Positions 53,118 through 62,485 of a stretch of 64,000 nucleotides of DNA are shown here, piece by piece. A program made the translations under genes and the position numbers. Location: contig JAPLCB010000010.1 in the NCBI GenBank assembly GCA_026392455.1, forward strand, positions 248,001 to 312,000, in the 5' to 3' direction. How positions within the stretch are numbered: position 1 is the stretch's first letter; each line of letters opens with the position of its first letter. Source of the DNA: Propionibacteriales bacterium. GTDB taxonomy: Bacteria > Actinomycetota > Actinomycetes > Propionibacteriales > Nocardioidaceae. The notes under the pieces are model-generated. The model did no database searches and was not told where the DNA came from. It saw only the letters and a program-made list of their open reading frames with translations.

Positions 53118-53816
53118 TCAACCGGTCTGGGCCACGGCGAGGCGCAGCAGGCCGAGCACCAGGGTCCGCACCCGTTCCCGGCTCAGACCGGTGCTCTGGG
53201 CGAGGTTGACGCTGATCAGGCGGTCGCCCACCCGAACGGCGCCGGCGCCCTGCAGCTGGGTGCCGCCGAAGGAGGTGCCGGTGACCACGAAGGCCTCGTC
53301 GCCGATCGCGGAGACATCCTCCGGATCGCCTTCGACCGCCGAGATCGCGTTCTCCTTCGCGCCGGACATCCCGCCGGCCATCTCCGCGAACGGCACCTCG
53401 ATGAAGTTCGCTGCCGGGGGGCGAGGGCGGGCCTGGGTGAACGCGCAGCCGCCCCCGGGGATGGCGGCACCGGTGACGCTCCCGCCGAGCACGCCGGCGA
53501 CCTCAGCCTCAGCCAGGTCGACGCAGATGCCGCCTCCTGCCGCGGCCGGTTCGTCGTCCCCCTCGCCGTCGCCGCTGCCCTCGGCGGGCCTGCTCGGCGT
53601 GCGCGTCGGGGTCGGGACCGCTGTCCGGGGCGTCGCCCAGGGGGTGGTCGGAGCAGCCGTGATCGGCAGGTCTCCTGGGGAGGGAGTCGACGACACCTGC
53701 GGTTCGGTCGCGGTCTCCCCGGCGCACCCGGTCAGGGCGGCGGCGCCGAGCGCGAGGGCCAGGACCGGGGCAGCCAGTCGCTGCCGGAGGGGGCGGTACG
53801 GTGCCGAGATCGTCAT
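53118..53816 (-). CDS. DUF3558-type lipoprotein (copy 2)
   Basis: 232 residues. Lipobox AALTGCAGET, a Thr/Pro-rich linker of about 60 residues, then the same core as copy 1: ICVDLAEAEVAGVLGGSVT and AAIPGGGCAFTQ, and matching later parts (GDEAFVVTGTSFGGTQLQGAGAVRVGDRL). Clearly a tandem paralogue that has diverged outside the core. Divergent from dapA. Confidence 0.76.
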   Translation of the reverse strand: MTISAPYRPLRQRLAAPVLALALGAAALTGCAGETATEPQVSSTPSPGDLPITAAPTTPWATPRTAVPTPTRTPSRPAEGSGDGEGDDEPAAAGGGICVDLAEAEVAGVLGGSVTGAAIPGGGCAFTQARPRPPAANFIEVPFAEMAGGMSGAKENAISAVEGDPEDVSAIGDEAFVVTGTSFGGTQLQGAGAVRVGDRLISVNLAQSTGLSRERVRTLVLGLLRLAVAQTG

Positions 53817-53878
53817 CCGGGCGAAGTTACTCCTCCGTCCCGGGGGATATCCGGGGGCGCGCCGCGAGCCGGGCCGAC

Positions 53879-53884
53879 TAGCCT
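53879..53884 (+). promoter_or_regulatory. -10 box of dapA (leaderless)
   Basis: TAGCCT, seven bases before ATG 53892. Confidence 0.6.
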
Positions 53885-53891
53885 TACCCCC

Positions 53892-54803
53892 ATGAGCCTG
53901 CCTGCAGCCCCCTTCGGTCGCGTGCTCACCGCCATGGTGACGCCGTTCAACGACGACGGATCGGTCGACCTCGACGCGGTGGCCAAGGTCGCGGATCACC
54001 TGGTCAGCAACGGCAACGACGGCATCGTCGTCAGCGGAACGACGGGGGAGTCGCCCACGACGACGGCTGCGGAGGACGGCGAGACCCTGCGGGTCGTCAT
54101 CGAGACCGTCGGGGACCGCGCCACCGTGGTCGCCGGCATCGGCACGAACGACACCCGGCACTCGGTCGAGCTCAACGAGCAGGCTGCCAAGATCGGTGCC
54201 GACGGAGCCCTGCTGGTGACGCCGTACTACAACAAGCCGACCCAGGCCGGGCTCGTCGCGCACTTCGAGGCGGTCGCGGCTGCCAGCGACCTGCCGGTGA
54301 TGCTCTACGACATCCCGGGGCGCACCGGGACCACGATCGCCCCGGAGACCTACGCCGCCCTCGCGGCCAACGAGAAGTTCGTGGCGGTCAAGGACGCCGT
54401 CGGGGACCTCTTCCGGGGAGCGAAGATCATGGCCGAGACCGACCTGGCCTTCTACTCCGGTGACGACGTCCTCAACCTGGGCTGGCTGACCCATGGTGGC
54501 TGCGGGATCGTCTCGGTGGTCGGCCACGTCGCCGGCAACCAGTACGCCGAGATGGTCGCTGCCGTGGACCGCGGCGACCTCGCCGGGGCCCTGGCGGTCT
54601 ACAACGACCTGCTCCCGGTGGTGGACGCGATCATGGGTCAGGCTCCCGGTGTGATGACGGCCAAGGCCGCCCTGCAGCTCCTCGGGATCACCACCAACAG
54701 GGCCGTCCGGCTGCCCCTGGTCGAGGCTGACCTCGAGCTGGTCGGCATCGTGCACGAAGCGTTGGCAAACGCCGCGCTCCTCCCGCTGTCAGAAAGCAAC
54801 TGA
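53892..54803 (+). CDS. dapA: 4-hydroxy-tetrahydrodipicolinate synthase
   Basis: 303 residues. TIM barrel with GTTGESPTTTAAE, PYYNKPTQAGLVAHF, YDIPGRTGTTIAPET and the Schiff-base Lys in KFVAVKDAVGDL. It condenses pyruvate and aspartate semialdehyde, the first step of the lysine/DAP branch; dapB lies 6.4 kb away. The stop overlaps rnj (TGATG), a common arrangement in actinobacteria. Confidence 0.96.
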   Translation: MSLPAAPFGRVLTAMVTPFNDDGSVDLDAVAKVADHLVSNGNDGIVVSGTTGESPTTTAAEDGETLRVVIETVGDRATVVAGIGTNDTRHSVELNEQAAKIGADGALLVTPYYNKPTQAGLVAHFEAVAAASDLPVMLYDIPGRTGTTIAPETYAALAANEKFVAVKDAVGDLFRGAKIMAETDLAFYSGDDVLNLGWLTHGGCGIVSVVGHVAGNQYAEMVAAVDRGDLAGALAVYNDLLPVVDAIMGQAPGVMTAKAALQLLGITTNRAVRLPLVEADLELVGIVHEALANAALLPLSESN

Positions 54804-56497
54804 TGAGTCACGCACACCCCGAACTGCCCACCCCCGGACCGCTGCCGAAGGGCGGCCTGCGCGTCATCGCGCTCGGCGGTCTCGGCGAGGTCGGTCGGAA
54901 CATGACCGTCTTCGAGTACGACGGCCGGCTCCTGATCGTCGACTGCGGGGTGCTCTTCCCCGAGGAGAACCACCCGGGGGTCGACCTGATCCTCCCGGAC
55001 TTCGACGCGATCCGGGACCGTCTGGACCAGGTGGACGCCCTGGTACTCACCCACGGTCACGAGGACCACATCGGGGCTACCCCGTACCTGCTCCGTGAGC
55101 GTCACGACATCCCGCTGGTCGGCTCGCAGCTCACGCTGGCGCTGCTGGACTCCAAGCTCCGCGAGCACCGGATCAAGGACACCGTCAAGCACATCGTCAC
55201 CGAGGGCGAGACCATCACCTTCGGTCCGTTCGAGCTCGAGTTCGTCGCGGTCAACCACTCGATCCCGGACGCGTTGGCGGTCGCCATCAAGACCGGTGCC
55301 GGCGTCGTCCTGCACACCGGCGACTTCAAGATGGACCAGCTCCCGCTCGACGGCCGGATCACCGACCTGCGCGCGTTCGCCCGGCTGGGCGAGGCCGGCG
55401 TCGACCTCTTCCTCACCGACTCCACCAACGCCGAGGTCCCCGGTTTCACCACCGCGGAGAAGAACATCGCGCCGGTGCTCGACCGGGTCTTCCACACCCG
55501 CGCCAACCAGCGCATCATCGTCGCCTGCTTCGCCTCGCACGTGCACCGGGTCCAGCAGATCCTCGATGCCGCCCACGAGCACGGTCGCAAGGTTGCGTAC
55601 GTCGGTCGCTCGATGGTCCGCAACATGGCGATCGCCCGCGACCTCGGCTACCTGCACGTCCCCCCGGGACTGCTGGTGGATCCGAAGGAGCTGGCCACCC
55701 TGCCGCCCGGGAAGGTCGTGATGATCTCGACCGGTTCCCAGGGTGAGCCGCTGTCGGCGCTGAGCCGGATCGCGCAGCGCAACCACAACTTCGTCACCAT
55801 CGAGGAGGGCGACTGCGTCGTGCTCGCCTCCTCGCTGATCCCGGGGAACGAGAACGCCGTCTACCGGGTCATCAACGGCCTCACCGCGCTCGGTGCCAAC
55901 GTGGTCCACAAGGGCAATGCCCTGGTGCACGTCTCCGGCCACGCGAGTGCCGGTGAGCTCCTCTACTGCTACAACATCGTGAAGCCGAAGAACGTGATGC
56001 CGGTGCACGGCGAGATCCGGCACATGCACGCGAACGCCGAGCTCGCGAAGCTGACCGGTGTCCCGGCCGACCGGGTCGTCGTGGCTCAGGACGGTTTTGT
56101 GGTCGACCTCGTCGACGGCAAGGCTGCGATCACCGGCAAGGTGGACTGCGGCTACGTCTTCGTCGACGGCAGCTCGATCGGCGACATCACCGAGAGCGAC
56201 CTCAAGGACCGCCGGATCCTCGGCGAGGAGGGCTTCATCTCGGTGATCGTGGTGATCGACTCGCAGACCGGCAAGGTCGTCAGCGGCCCCGAGATCCACG
56301 CACGAGGTTTTGCCGAGGACGACGTGATCTTCGACGAGATCAAGGGTCCTATCGTCGATGCCCTCGACAAGGCGATCAGCGACGGGGTCAACGACTCCTA
56401 CCAGCTCCAGCAGAACATCCGTCGGGTCGTGGGGCGTTGGGTCTCGGGCAAGCACCGCCGTCGCCCGATGATCATTCCCGTCGTCCTGGAGGCTTAG
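54803..56497 (+). CDS. rnj: Ribonuclease J
   Basis: 564 residues of the metallo-beta-lactamase/beta-CASP fold. LTHGHEDHIGATPYLL (zinc motif), HTGDFKMDQ and STNAEVPG are in the catalytic part, with the CASP domain ending in SGHASAGELLYCYNIVKPKNVMPVHGEIRHM. A C-terminal domain follows. It processes and degrades RNA, and with PNPase it shapes mRNA turnover, so a truncated PNPase would put more weight on this enzyme. Confidence 0.95.
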   Translation: MSHAHPELPTPGPLPKGGLRVIALGGLGEVGRNMTVFEYDGRLLIVDCGVLFPEENHPGVDLILPDFDAIRDRLDQVDALVLTHGHEDHIGATPYLLRERHDIPLVGSQLTLALLDSKLREHRIKDTVKHIVTEGETITFGPFELEFVAVNHSIPDALAVAIKTGAGVVLHTGDFKMDQLPLDGRITDLRAFARLGEAGVDLFLTDSTNAEVPGFTTAEKNIAPVLDRVFHTRANQRIIVACFASHVHRVQQILDAAHEHGRKVAYVGRSMVRNMAIARDLGYLHVPPGLLVDPKELATLPPGKVVMISTGSQGEPLSALSRIAQRNHNFVTIEEGDCVVLASSLIPGNENAVYRVINGLTALGANVVHKGNALVHVSGHASAGELLYCYNIVKPKNVMPVHGEIRHMHANAELAKLTGVPADRVVVAQDGFVVDLVDGKAAITGKVDCGYVFVDGSSIGDITESDLKDRRILGEEGFISVIVVIDSQTGKVVSGPEIHARGFAEDDVIFDEIKGPIVDALDKAISDGVNDSYQLQQNIRRVVGRWVSGKHRRRPMIIPVVLEA

Positions 56498-56501
56498 CAG
56501 C

Positions 56502-57179
56502 ATGGGTGTACCCGGTCCTGAGGAGTTCGTCAGCTACCAGCAGTGGGGTCTCGACTTCTTCGCCGAGGCCGTCAGTCAGGACCGGATCCTGGGCGCGGTC
56601 AACAACATCGCCGGTCAACCGATCGACTTCGGTCCGATCGGGGTGGGACCGGGCAAGATCGCGAAGGTCAAGGCCTACGGAGCGATCGGAGCGGCGAGCG
56701 CACACCGCCTGGACACGCCGCAGATCTCCTACCGCGTCGAGCTGCCGGTCAGCCTGACCTTCGAGGTGAACCTCCAGGTCGAGACGCACACGTTCCACGC
56801 CGAGCTGCTGGTACCCCTGACCCTGACCGCCCAGGCGGTCGAGGGGGTCAAGATCTTCATCACGATCGACCCGCCGCGCAGCTCGGACGTCGAGGTGAAG
56901 GTCCAGGCCGAAGGCATCCGGGCCACGATCATGCAGCGGGTCGTCAACATCGAGGCAGAGCTCCGACGCTTCGTCGCGAAGTACGTCGCCCGCGAGACGA
57001 CCAAGCCGCACATCGAGGAGGCTCGTGTCATCGACGTCTCCGCCGCCATCGACAAGGCTTGGGGCTCGATCGCGCCGAAGCCGGCCGAGTCCAAGGTCAC
57101 CGACGACTTCGCCGAGGCCCTCGAGGCCGAGATCCGGGAGAACGAGGACACCTTCATCAGCGAGCTCGGCGAGGGCTGA
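56502..57179 (+). CDS. Conserved hypothetical protein, beta-rich with long C-terminal helix
   Basis: 225 residues, four bases after rnj. I do not recognise the family. Residues about 45-145 look like long alternating beta strands (SYRVELPVSLTFEVNLQV, FHAELLVPLTLTAQAVEG, VKIFITIDPP, DVEVKVQAEG), followed by an amphipathic helix (RVVNIEAELRRFVAKYV) and an acidic tail. This order recalls tubular lipid-binding (TULIP/SMP-like) folds, a hypothesis only. No signal peptide or membrane segment. Its fixed place after rnj suggests cotranscription. Confidence 0.6.
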   Translation: MGVPGPEEFVSYQQWGLDFFAEAVSQDRILGAVNNIAGQPIDFGPIGVGPGKIAKVKAYGAIGAASAHRLDTPQISYRVELPVSLTFEVNLQVETHTFHAELLVPLTLTAQAVEGVKIFITIDPPRSSDVEVKVQAEGIRATIMQRVVNIEAELRRFVAKYVARETTKPHIEEARVIDVSAAIDKAWGSIAPKPAESKVTDDFAEALEAEIRENEDTFISELGEG

Positions 57180-57203
57180 GGGTGCGGCCAGCGTCGTTGA
57201 CCC

Positions 57204-58464
57204 TCACTCGCGTCTGCTGAAGGTGACTCTGCCGCTCTTGCTGGCCTTGAGCTGGTAGCGGGCGTCGTGGGCCAGGGTGTGGTGCCGGGGGCAGAGGAGC
57301 ATGCCGTTGTCCACGGACGTTGCGCCGCCCCTGGCCCAGGGAACCGGATGGTGGACGTGGCACATGCTCGGGGGCCAGTCGCAGCCCTCGACGACGCAGC
57401 CCTGGTCCCGGTGCGCGATGACGAGGCGTTGAGGTTCCGTGTGGAACCTGGTTTGGCGGCCAAGGTCGAGGATCTGGGACTTCGTGCCGAGGACGGCAGG
57501 GATGATTCCGGCTTCACAGGCCATCCGGCGTGCTTCGGACGCCGAGATCGTCTCGCCGGTATCGAGAGTGGCGGCCTTGTCGGCGCCGAGGAGGTTCTCC
57601 AGGGTCATCGTGACCACCACGGTGGCGGCGATCCCGCCAGCCTTCGGTGTGCCGGAAGTCGCTCGGGTCTCGACGTACTCGGTGAACGCCTGACCGAGCC
57701 GCAGGGGTCGCGCCACCACCTCGACCCCGGCGCCCGATGCGGCCTGGTGGCCAGGCGGCGGCGATCGCGGAAAGGTGCTTGCGCAGCATCTCCCCGGCCA
57801 GGACCGGAATCTTGAACCTGCCGACCACCGACCCGTGGCCGTCAGGGTTCATGACGAACGATGCGGTCGCCATGGCGTGCTGCTCTTCGCGTTCCACGAC
57901 CTGGCGTTCGTGCTCGTCGGCGATCTCGGGGGCGATCACCTCCAGGATCCTGCGGCCCAGGATGCGTAGTTCACGAGGGTCGTGGTGCTGGGCCAGGGCG
58001 ACCAGGTGCTGCTCGGCGTCGTGGCGCAGCGCGTGCGGGACGAGATCGGTGGGGAGGGCTTCGACGGCGTTGAGGATCACCGCCGCCTGGTCGACCGAGA
58101 TGTCCCCGAGTCGCAGAGCGCTGCTGGTCGGGGGGTGGGCGTCGTCGTCGAGCGCCGTGGCGAGCGCGACCTGGCGATGTGCTTGCTTCGTGGTGGTCCG
58201 GGTGGTGCTGGCCCACCACCCAGCGGTGCTCGTCGCGCCGACCGCGTCGCCGACCTGGTGCCGGTCGGCTTCGCGCAGCGTGGTCAGGAGCAGGGCATCG
58301 AACCAGTTCCGGTGCCGGGCAAGACGCTCCATCGCCCCAGCGACCTCCGACGGGGACAACGTCCACACCGGAACATCGCAGTGCCGGGCACGAAGAGCCT
58401 CCAGCTCGTCGACCAACGACAGCAGTCGATGCTGCAGCTGGGTCCCGATCACTCCCGACGTCAT
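57204..58464 (-). pseudogene. DUF222/HNH endonuclease-like gene (13E12 type) broken by a frameshift
   Basis: The 5' part (58464 down to about 57752) encodes a DUF222 domain starting MTSGVIGTQLQHRLL. The 3' part, in another frame, encodes the rest (ARPLRLGQAFTEYVE...) and the HNH motif with GCDWPPSMCHVHHPVPWARGG and NGMLLCPRHHTLAH. Removing one base near 57749-57752 (minus-strand context TGGCCACCAG) joins W and HQAASGAGVE into one frame. The full length, 1261 bases, is one more than a multiple of three. A TAGCGT box precedes ATG 58464 by six bases. Such genes are often repeated and decaying; a sequencing error is also possible. Confidence 0.8.
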
Positions 58465-58470
58465 GCCACG

Positions 58471-58476
58471 ACGCTA
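58471..58476 (-). promoter_or_regulatory. -10 box of DUF222/HNH gene (leaderless)
   Basis: TAGCGT on the minus strand, six bases before ATG 58464. Confidence 0.5.
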
Positions 58477-58582
58477 GGAACCGCCGCCGACACCGGACCC
58501 GCTCCAGCGACAATCCGGACCGACTTTTCGCCATCTGTCGCAGGAGCACTGGAACTGTCGGTACTGGCGCCCTCGTGGCCGG

Positions 58583-59803
58583 CTAGACGAGCACCCCGGC
58601 GAAGACCATCGCTGCGAGCCGGACGTACTGCACCGTGCAGAGCACCAGCAGCACCACCAGCACGGTGATCTGCAGCCAGCGCGGTCGGATGTTCCGGAAC
58701 AGCAGCAAGGCCACGAACATCTGCCCGTGGTTGCGGTACCAGCTCATCTTGGCGCCGGCGAAGAACGGCATCAGGAAGATCGCCCCCATCAGCAGCAGGG
58801 CCGCCCATTCGTCGACCTCCAGGCGGCGGTCGCGCAGCAGTCGCCAGCCCGTGGCGAACAGCAGGACCAGCACCAGGAGGCCGTTCAGCCAGAGCTGCAG
58901 GTGGTGCGCCTCCAGGCTGCCTCTGGTCAGCCACGTCAGGGTGGTGTCCGGGTTCAGGAAGTAGTCCTTGAACGGCAGGTCGTAGGCGGTACGGGCCTCG
59001 GTGAGCGGGTTCTTCAGGCCGCCCTGACCGTAGCTGGACTCGTTGATCTGCTCGTAGGCGTCCCAGGCTCCGGTCGCCCGCCACATCATCCACTTCGCCC
59101 AGAGCACGCCTCCGGCGGCCACGACGGCCGAGCCGAGGGCCTTGGCGACGCGAACCCGCACCGGATCGGACCGCCAGGCGAAGAAGACGCTGAGCAGCAG
59201 CATCCCGACCGCGACGGCGCCGACCAGGTGGCAGGCTGCCGCGACGAAGCCGCCTGCCGCCGCGATCACCCAGGACCCGCGCTTGACGCCGATGACCGCG
59301 ACCAGCAGCGCCAAGGTCCCGAGCGCGATCGGGAAGGCCATGTGGAAGTAGATGCCGCCGGGGAAGACCACCCCGAGCGCCATGATCAGACCGGTGACCG
59401 AGGTCAGCCTGGAGCCGAGCAGGTACCAGAGGGCGGCGAACATCCCGAGCAGCGCCAGCTCGGAGACCACGACCGCCGCGACGTCGGGGGAGAGGCCGGC
59501 CGCCGCGAAGGCCCGGACCACCACCGGATAGCCCGGGAACCAGGCGACGTTGCCGCACAGCACGTCCCGGAAACCCGCTTCGGCGTACCCGGCACGGTCC
59601 CAGCAGCGGAACATCTCGTAGCCGTCCCGGGAGATCGACAGGTAGTGCGCCGAGTCCCACCGTTCACGGCCCGCCACGCTCCAGTAGGCGACGTCACTGG
59701 CCCGGGCGACGCACCAGGTGATCGCTGAAGCGGCCAGCCAGGCGAGGAACGGGGGAGTCGACCACCGCAGCGTCGCTCGTACATCCACCCGGGCCGAGAG
59801 CAT
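58583..59803 (-). CDS. PIG-V-like membrane mannosyltransferase (GT-C)
   Basis: 406 residues with about ten membrane helices. The first luminal/external loop has RERWDSAHYLSISRDGYEM, then VAWFPGYPVVVR: the WD-x2-HY-x2-I-x2-GY and FPGYP blocks are typical of PIG-V-type (GT76) enzymes. Actinobacterial relatives probably use polyprenyl-phosphate mannose to glycosylate envelope lipids or proteins. It would act on the outer membrane face. Acceptor unknown. The upstream 126 bases separate it from divergent ftsK. Confidence 0.72.
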   Translation of the reverse strand: MLSARVDVRATLRWSTPPFLAWLAASAITWCVARASDVAYWSVAGRERWDSAHYLSISRDGYEMFRCWDRAGYAEAGFRDVLCGNVAWFPGYPVVVRAFAAAGLSPDVAAVVVSELALLGMFAALWYLLGSRLTSVTGLIMALGVVFPGGIYFHMAFPIALGTLALLVAVIGVKRGSWVIAAAGGFVAAACHLVGAVAVGMLLLSVFFAWRSDPVRVRVAKALGSAVVAAGGVLWAKWMMWRATGAWDAYEQINESSYGQGGLKNPLTEARTAYDLPFKDYFLNPDTTLTWLTRGSLEAHHLQLWLNGLLVLVLLFATGWRLLRDRRLEVDEWAALLLMGAIFLMPFFAGAKMSWYRNHGQMFVALLLFRNIRPRWLQITVLVVLLVLCTVQYVRLAAMVFAGVLV

Positions 59804-59916
59804 GCAGGCATGATTCCACCCGGGCGGCGGGTCGTCGGGACCCGGACCCAGGAACCAACGCCGGGATGTTACGCAACACGCCGGGTGCGACGCGTGGGAC
59901 TCCTGAGGTTTGAGAG

Positions 59917-59922
59917 TACATT
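59917..59922 (+). promoter_or_regulatory. -10 box of ftsK (leaderless)
   Basis: TACATT, seven bases before ATG 59930. Confidence 0.6.
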
Positions 59923-59929
59923 TCCGACC

Positions 59930-62485
59930 ATGGCGACCCGTACGTCTTCCCCGTCGGCGTCGCGAAGCAGGAGCACTACGAGCAGTGGTGCTGCTACTCC
60001 GCGTTCCCGACCGTCCGGTAGCCAGGGCAAGCGCAAGCCTGCAGCACGGAAGTCAGCCGCTTCGAAGAAGAAGCGTCCGGCCCCGCGCGCAGTCCGCAAC
60101 GGTCCTGGTCCCGTTTCGCGTACCTTCTCCGCGCTCGGTCGCGGCACTGGTGCGGTCTGGCTGGGCGTGGCGGGAGGGATCGGCTCCGGAGCCCGCACGA
60201 TCGGCCAGGGCGCTCGCGACATCGATCCTGAGCACCGCCGCGACGGCGCCGGTCTGTTCCTGATGGCGCTCTCGGTGGTCGTCGCCGCCTCGGTCTGGTG
60301 GCAGCTCCCGGGTGCCGTCTTCGAGGGCACCCGTGCCGTCGTGGCCGGCTCGGTCGGCCTGATCGCCTGGTTCGTCCCCCTGCTGCTGGTCTACATCGCC
60401 TGGCGCAACATGCGCGACCCGGAGGCCAACGGCCCGGTCGGTCGCCAGGTCGTCGGCTGGGGAGCGTTGCTCTTCGGCGTCCTGGGCGTCGTCCACATCG
60501 CCAACGGGTCCCCGAAGCCCGCGCTGGGGGACACCGGCGACCTGCAGCAGGCGGGGGGCGCCCTCGGGTTCGTCGTCGCGAAGCTGCTCACCGATCTCCT
60601 GCACACCTCGTACGTCGTGGTGCCACTGCTGATCCTGCTCGCAGCGTTCGGGGTGCTGGTGGTCACCGCGACCCCGATCTACCAGATCCCCGGCCGCCTC
60701 CGGGTGCTCCGGGACAAGGCGCTGGGCCGGCACGTCGAGCTCGACGCCCCCGCTGAGCTGCCCGAGAAGAAGCGACGCTCCCGCAAGGCCCTGCTCGACG
60801 ACGCCATCGACCCGGACATGGGCGACGCGCCGTACGACACCCCGTTGGTCCTGGAGGCCCGGGAGGTGAAGAAGCGCGGGAAGAAGGCCGATGCCGGCCT
60901 GGACGTCTTCGACGTGGAGGCCGACGCCGCAGAACCCTCTGCGGACACCGGCGACCTCGAACCACCGCCGCACACCCCCCTGCCGCAGCGGGTCGAGCAG
61001 CTCAGCCTGTCTGGTGACATCACCTACACCCTGCCCGAGAGCGACATCCTCAAGCCGGGCAGCGCGCACAAGACCCGGACCCCGGCGTCGGACGCCATCG
61101 TGGAGCGCCTGACCGGCGTCTTCGAGGAGTTCGACATCGACGCGACCGTCACGGGCTACACCCGCGGCCCGACCGTCACCCGGTACGTCGTCGAGCTCGG
61201 CCCCGCGGTCAAGGTCGAGAAGATCACCAACATCGCCAAGAACATCTCCTACGCGGTCGCCTCGGCCGAGGTGCGGATCCTGTCGCCGATCCCCGGTAAG
61301 TCCGCGGTCGGTATCGAGATCCCGAACACCGACAAGGAGATCGTCTCGCTGGGTGACGTGCTGCGCTCGAACACGGCGCGCAACGACCACCACCCGATGG
61401 TGGCCGGACTCGGCAAGGACGTCGAGGGCGGCTTCGTCGTCGCCAACCTGGCGAAGATGCCGCACCTGCTGGTGGCCGGTGCCACCGGCTCGGGCAAGTC
61501 CAGCTTCATCAACTCGATGATCACCTCGATCCTGATGCGCTCGACCCCCGACGAGGTCCGGATGATCATGGTCGACCCGAAGCGGGTCGAGCTGAACGCC
61601 TACGAGGGTGTCCCACACCTGATCACCCCGATCATCACCAACCCGAAGAAGGCCTCCGAGGCCTTGCAGTGGGTCGTCCGCGAGATGGACATGCGCTACG
61701 ACGACCTCGCCAACTTCGGCTTCCGGCACATCGACGACTTCAACAAGGCGGTCCGGGCCGGCAAGGTGCAGGTGCCCGCCGGGAGCGAGCGGCAGCTGTC
61801 GCCGTACCCGTACCTGCTGGTGATCGTCGACGAGCTGGCCGACCTGATGATGGTCGCGCCGCGCGACGTCGAGGACGCGATCGTCCGGATCACCCAGCTC
61901 GCGCGGGCTGCGGGTATCCACCTGGTGCTCGCCACCCAGCGGCCTTCGGTCGACGTGGTCACCGGCCTGATCAAGGCCAACGTGCCGTCCCGGCTGGCGT
62001 TCGCGACCTCCTCGTTGGCCGACTCCCGGGTGATCCTCGACCAGCCGGGCGCGGAGAAGCTGGTCGGTCAGGGTGATGGTCTGTTCCTGCCGATGGGTGC
62101 CTCCAAGGCGGTCCGGGTCCAGGGCAGCTGGGTCACCGAGGCCGAGATCGCCCAGGTGGTCAAGAAGTGCAAGACCCAGCTCGAACCGACCTACCGCGAG
62201 GACGTCACCGCCCCGGCTGCGTCCAAGCGGGAGCTCGAGGACGACATCGGCGACGACCTCGACCTGGTCGTCCAGGCGATCGAGCTCGTCGTCTCCACCC
62301 AGTTCGGCTCGACCTCGATGCTGCAGCGCAAGCTCCGGGTCGGGTTCGCGAAGGCCGGACGACTGATGGACATCATGGAGAGCCGGGGGGTGGTCGGCCC
62401 GAGCGAAGGCTCCAAGGCCCGCGACGTCCTGATCAAGCCCGACGACCTCGACGGGGTCATCGCGACGTTGCAGGGGGAAGCATGA
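59930..62485 (+). CDS. ftsK: DNA translocase FtsK
   Basis: 851 residues. A basic N-terminal segment (Ser/Arg/Lys-rich, about 60 residues), four membrane helices (about 100-260), an acidic linker, then the motor: Walker A in VAGATGSGKSSFINSMI, DPKRVELNAYEGVPHL, Walker B LLVIVDELADLMM and HLVLATQRPSVDVVTGLIKAN. The C-terminal gamma winged helix (STQFGSTSMLQRKLRVGFAKAGRLMDIME) recognises KOPS and activates XerCD. ATG 59930 is chosen for the leaderless promoter; longer frames upstream lack support. The stop overlaps the next ATG (ATGA). Confidence 0.95.
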   Translation: MATRTSSPSASRSRSTTSSGAATPRSRPSGSQGKRKPAARKSAASKKKRPAPRAVRNGPGPVSRTFSALGRGTGAVWLGVAGGIGSGARTIGQGARDIDPEHRRDGAGLFLMALSVVVAASVWWQLPGAVFEGTRAVVAGSVGLIAWFVPLLLVYIAWRNMRDPEANGPVGRQVVGWGALLFGVLGVVHIANGSPKPALGDTGDLQQAGGALGFVVAKLLTDLLHTSYVVVPLLILLAAFGVLVVTATPIYQIPGRLRVLRDKALGRHVELDAPAELPEKKRRSRKALLDDAIDPDMGDAPYDTPLVLEAREVKKRGKKADAGLDVFDVEADAAEPSADTGDLEPPPHTPLPQRVEQLSLSGDITYTLPESDILKPGSAHKTRTPASDAIVERLTGVFEEFDIDATVTGYTRGPTVTRYVVELGPAVKVEKITNIAKNISYAVASAEVRILSPIPGKSAVGIEIPNTDKEIVSLGDVLRSNTARNDHHPMVAGLGKDVEGGFVVANLAKMPHLLVAGATGSGKSSFINSMITSILMRSTPDEVRMIMVDPKRVELNAYEGVPHLITPIITNPKKASEALQWVVREMDMRYDDLANFGFRHIDDFNKAVRAGKVQVPAGSERQLSPYPYLLVIVDELADLMMVAPRDVEDAIVRITQLARAAGIHLVLATQRPSVDVVTGLIKANVPSRLAFATSSLADSRVILDQPGAEKLVGQGDGLFLPMGASKAVRVQGSWVTEAEIAQVVKKCKTQLEPTYREDVTAPAASKRELEDDIGDDLDLVVQAIELVVSTQFGSTSMLQRKLRVGFAKAGRLMDIMESRGVVGPSEGSKARDVLIKPDDLDGVIATLQGEA

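Noticed and set aside
59810-59929. Longer FtsK N-terminus from 59810
   Set aside because: The upstream codons lie in the divergent promoter region; TACATT seven bases before ATG 59930 fits a leaderless start.
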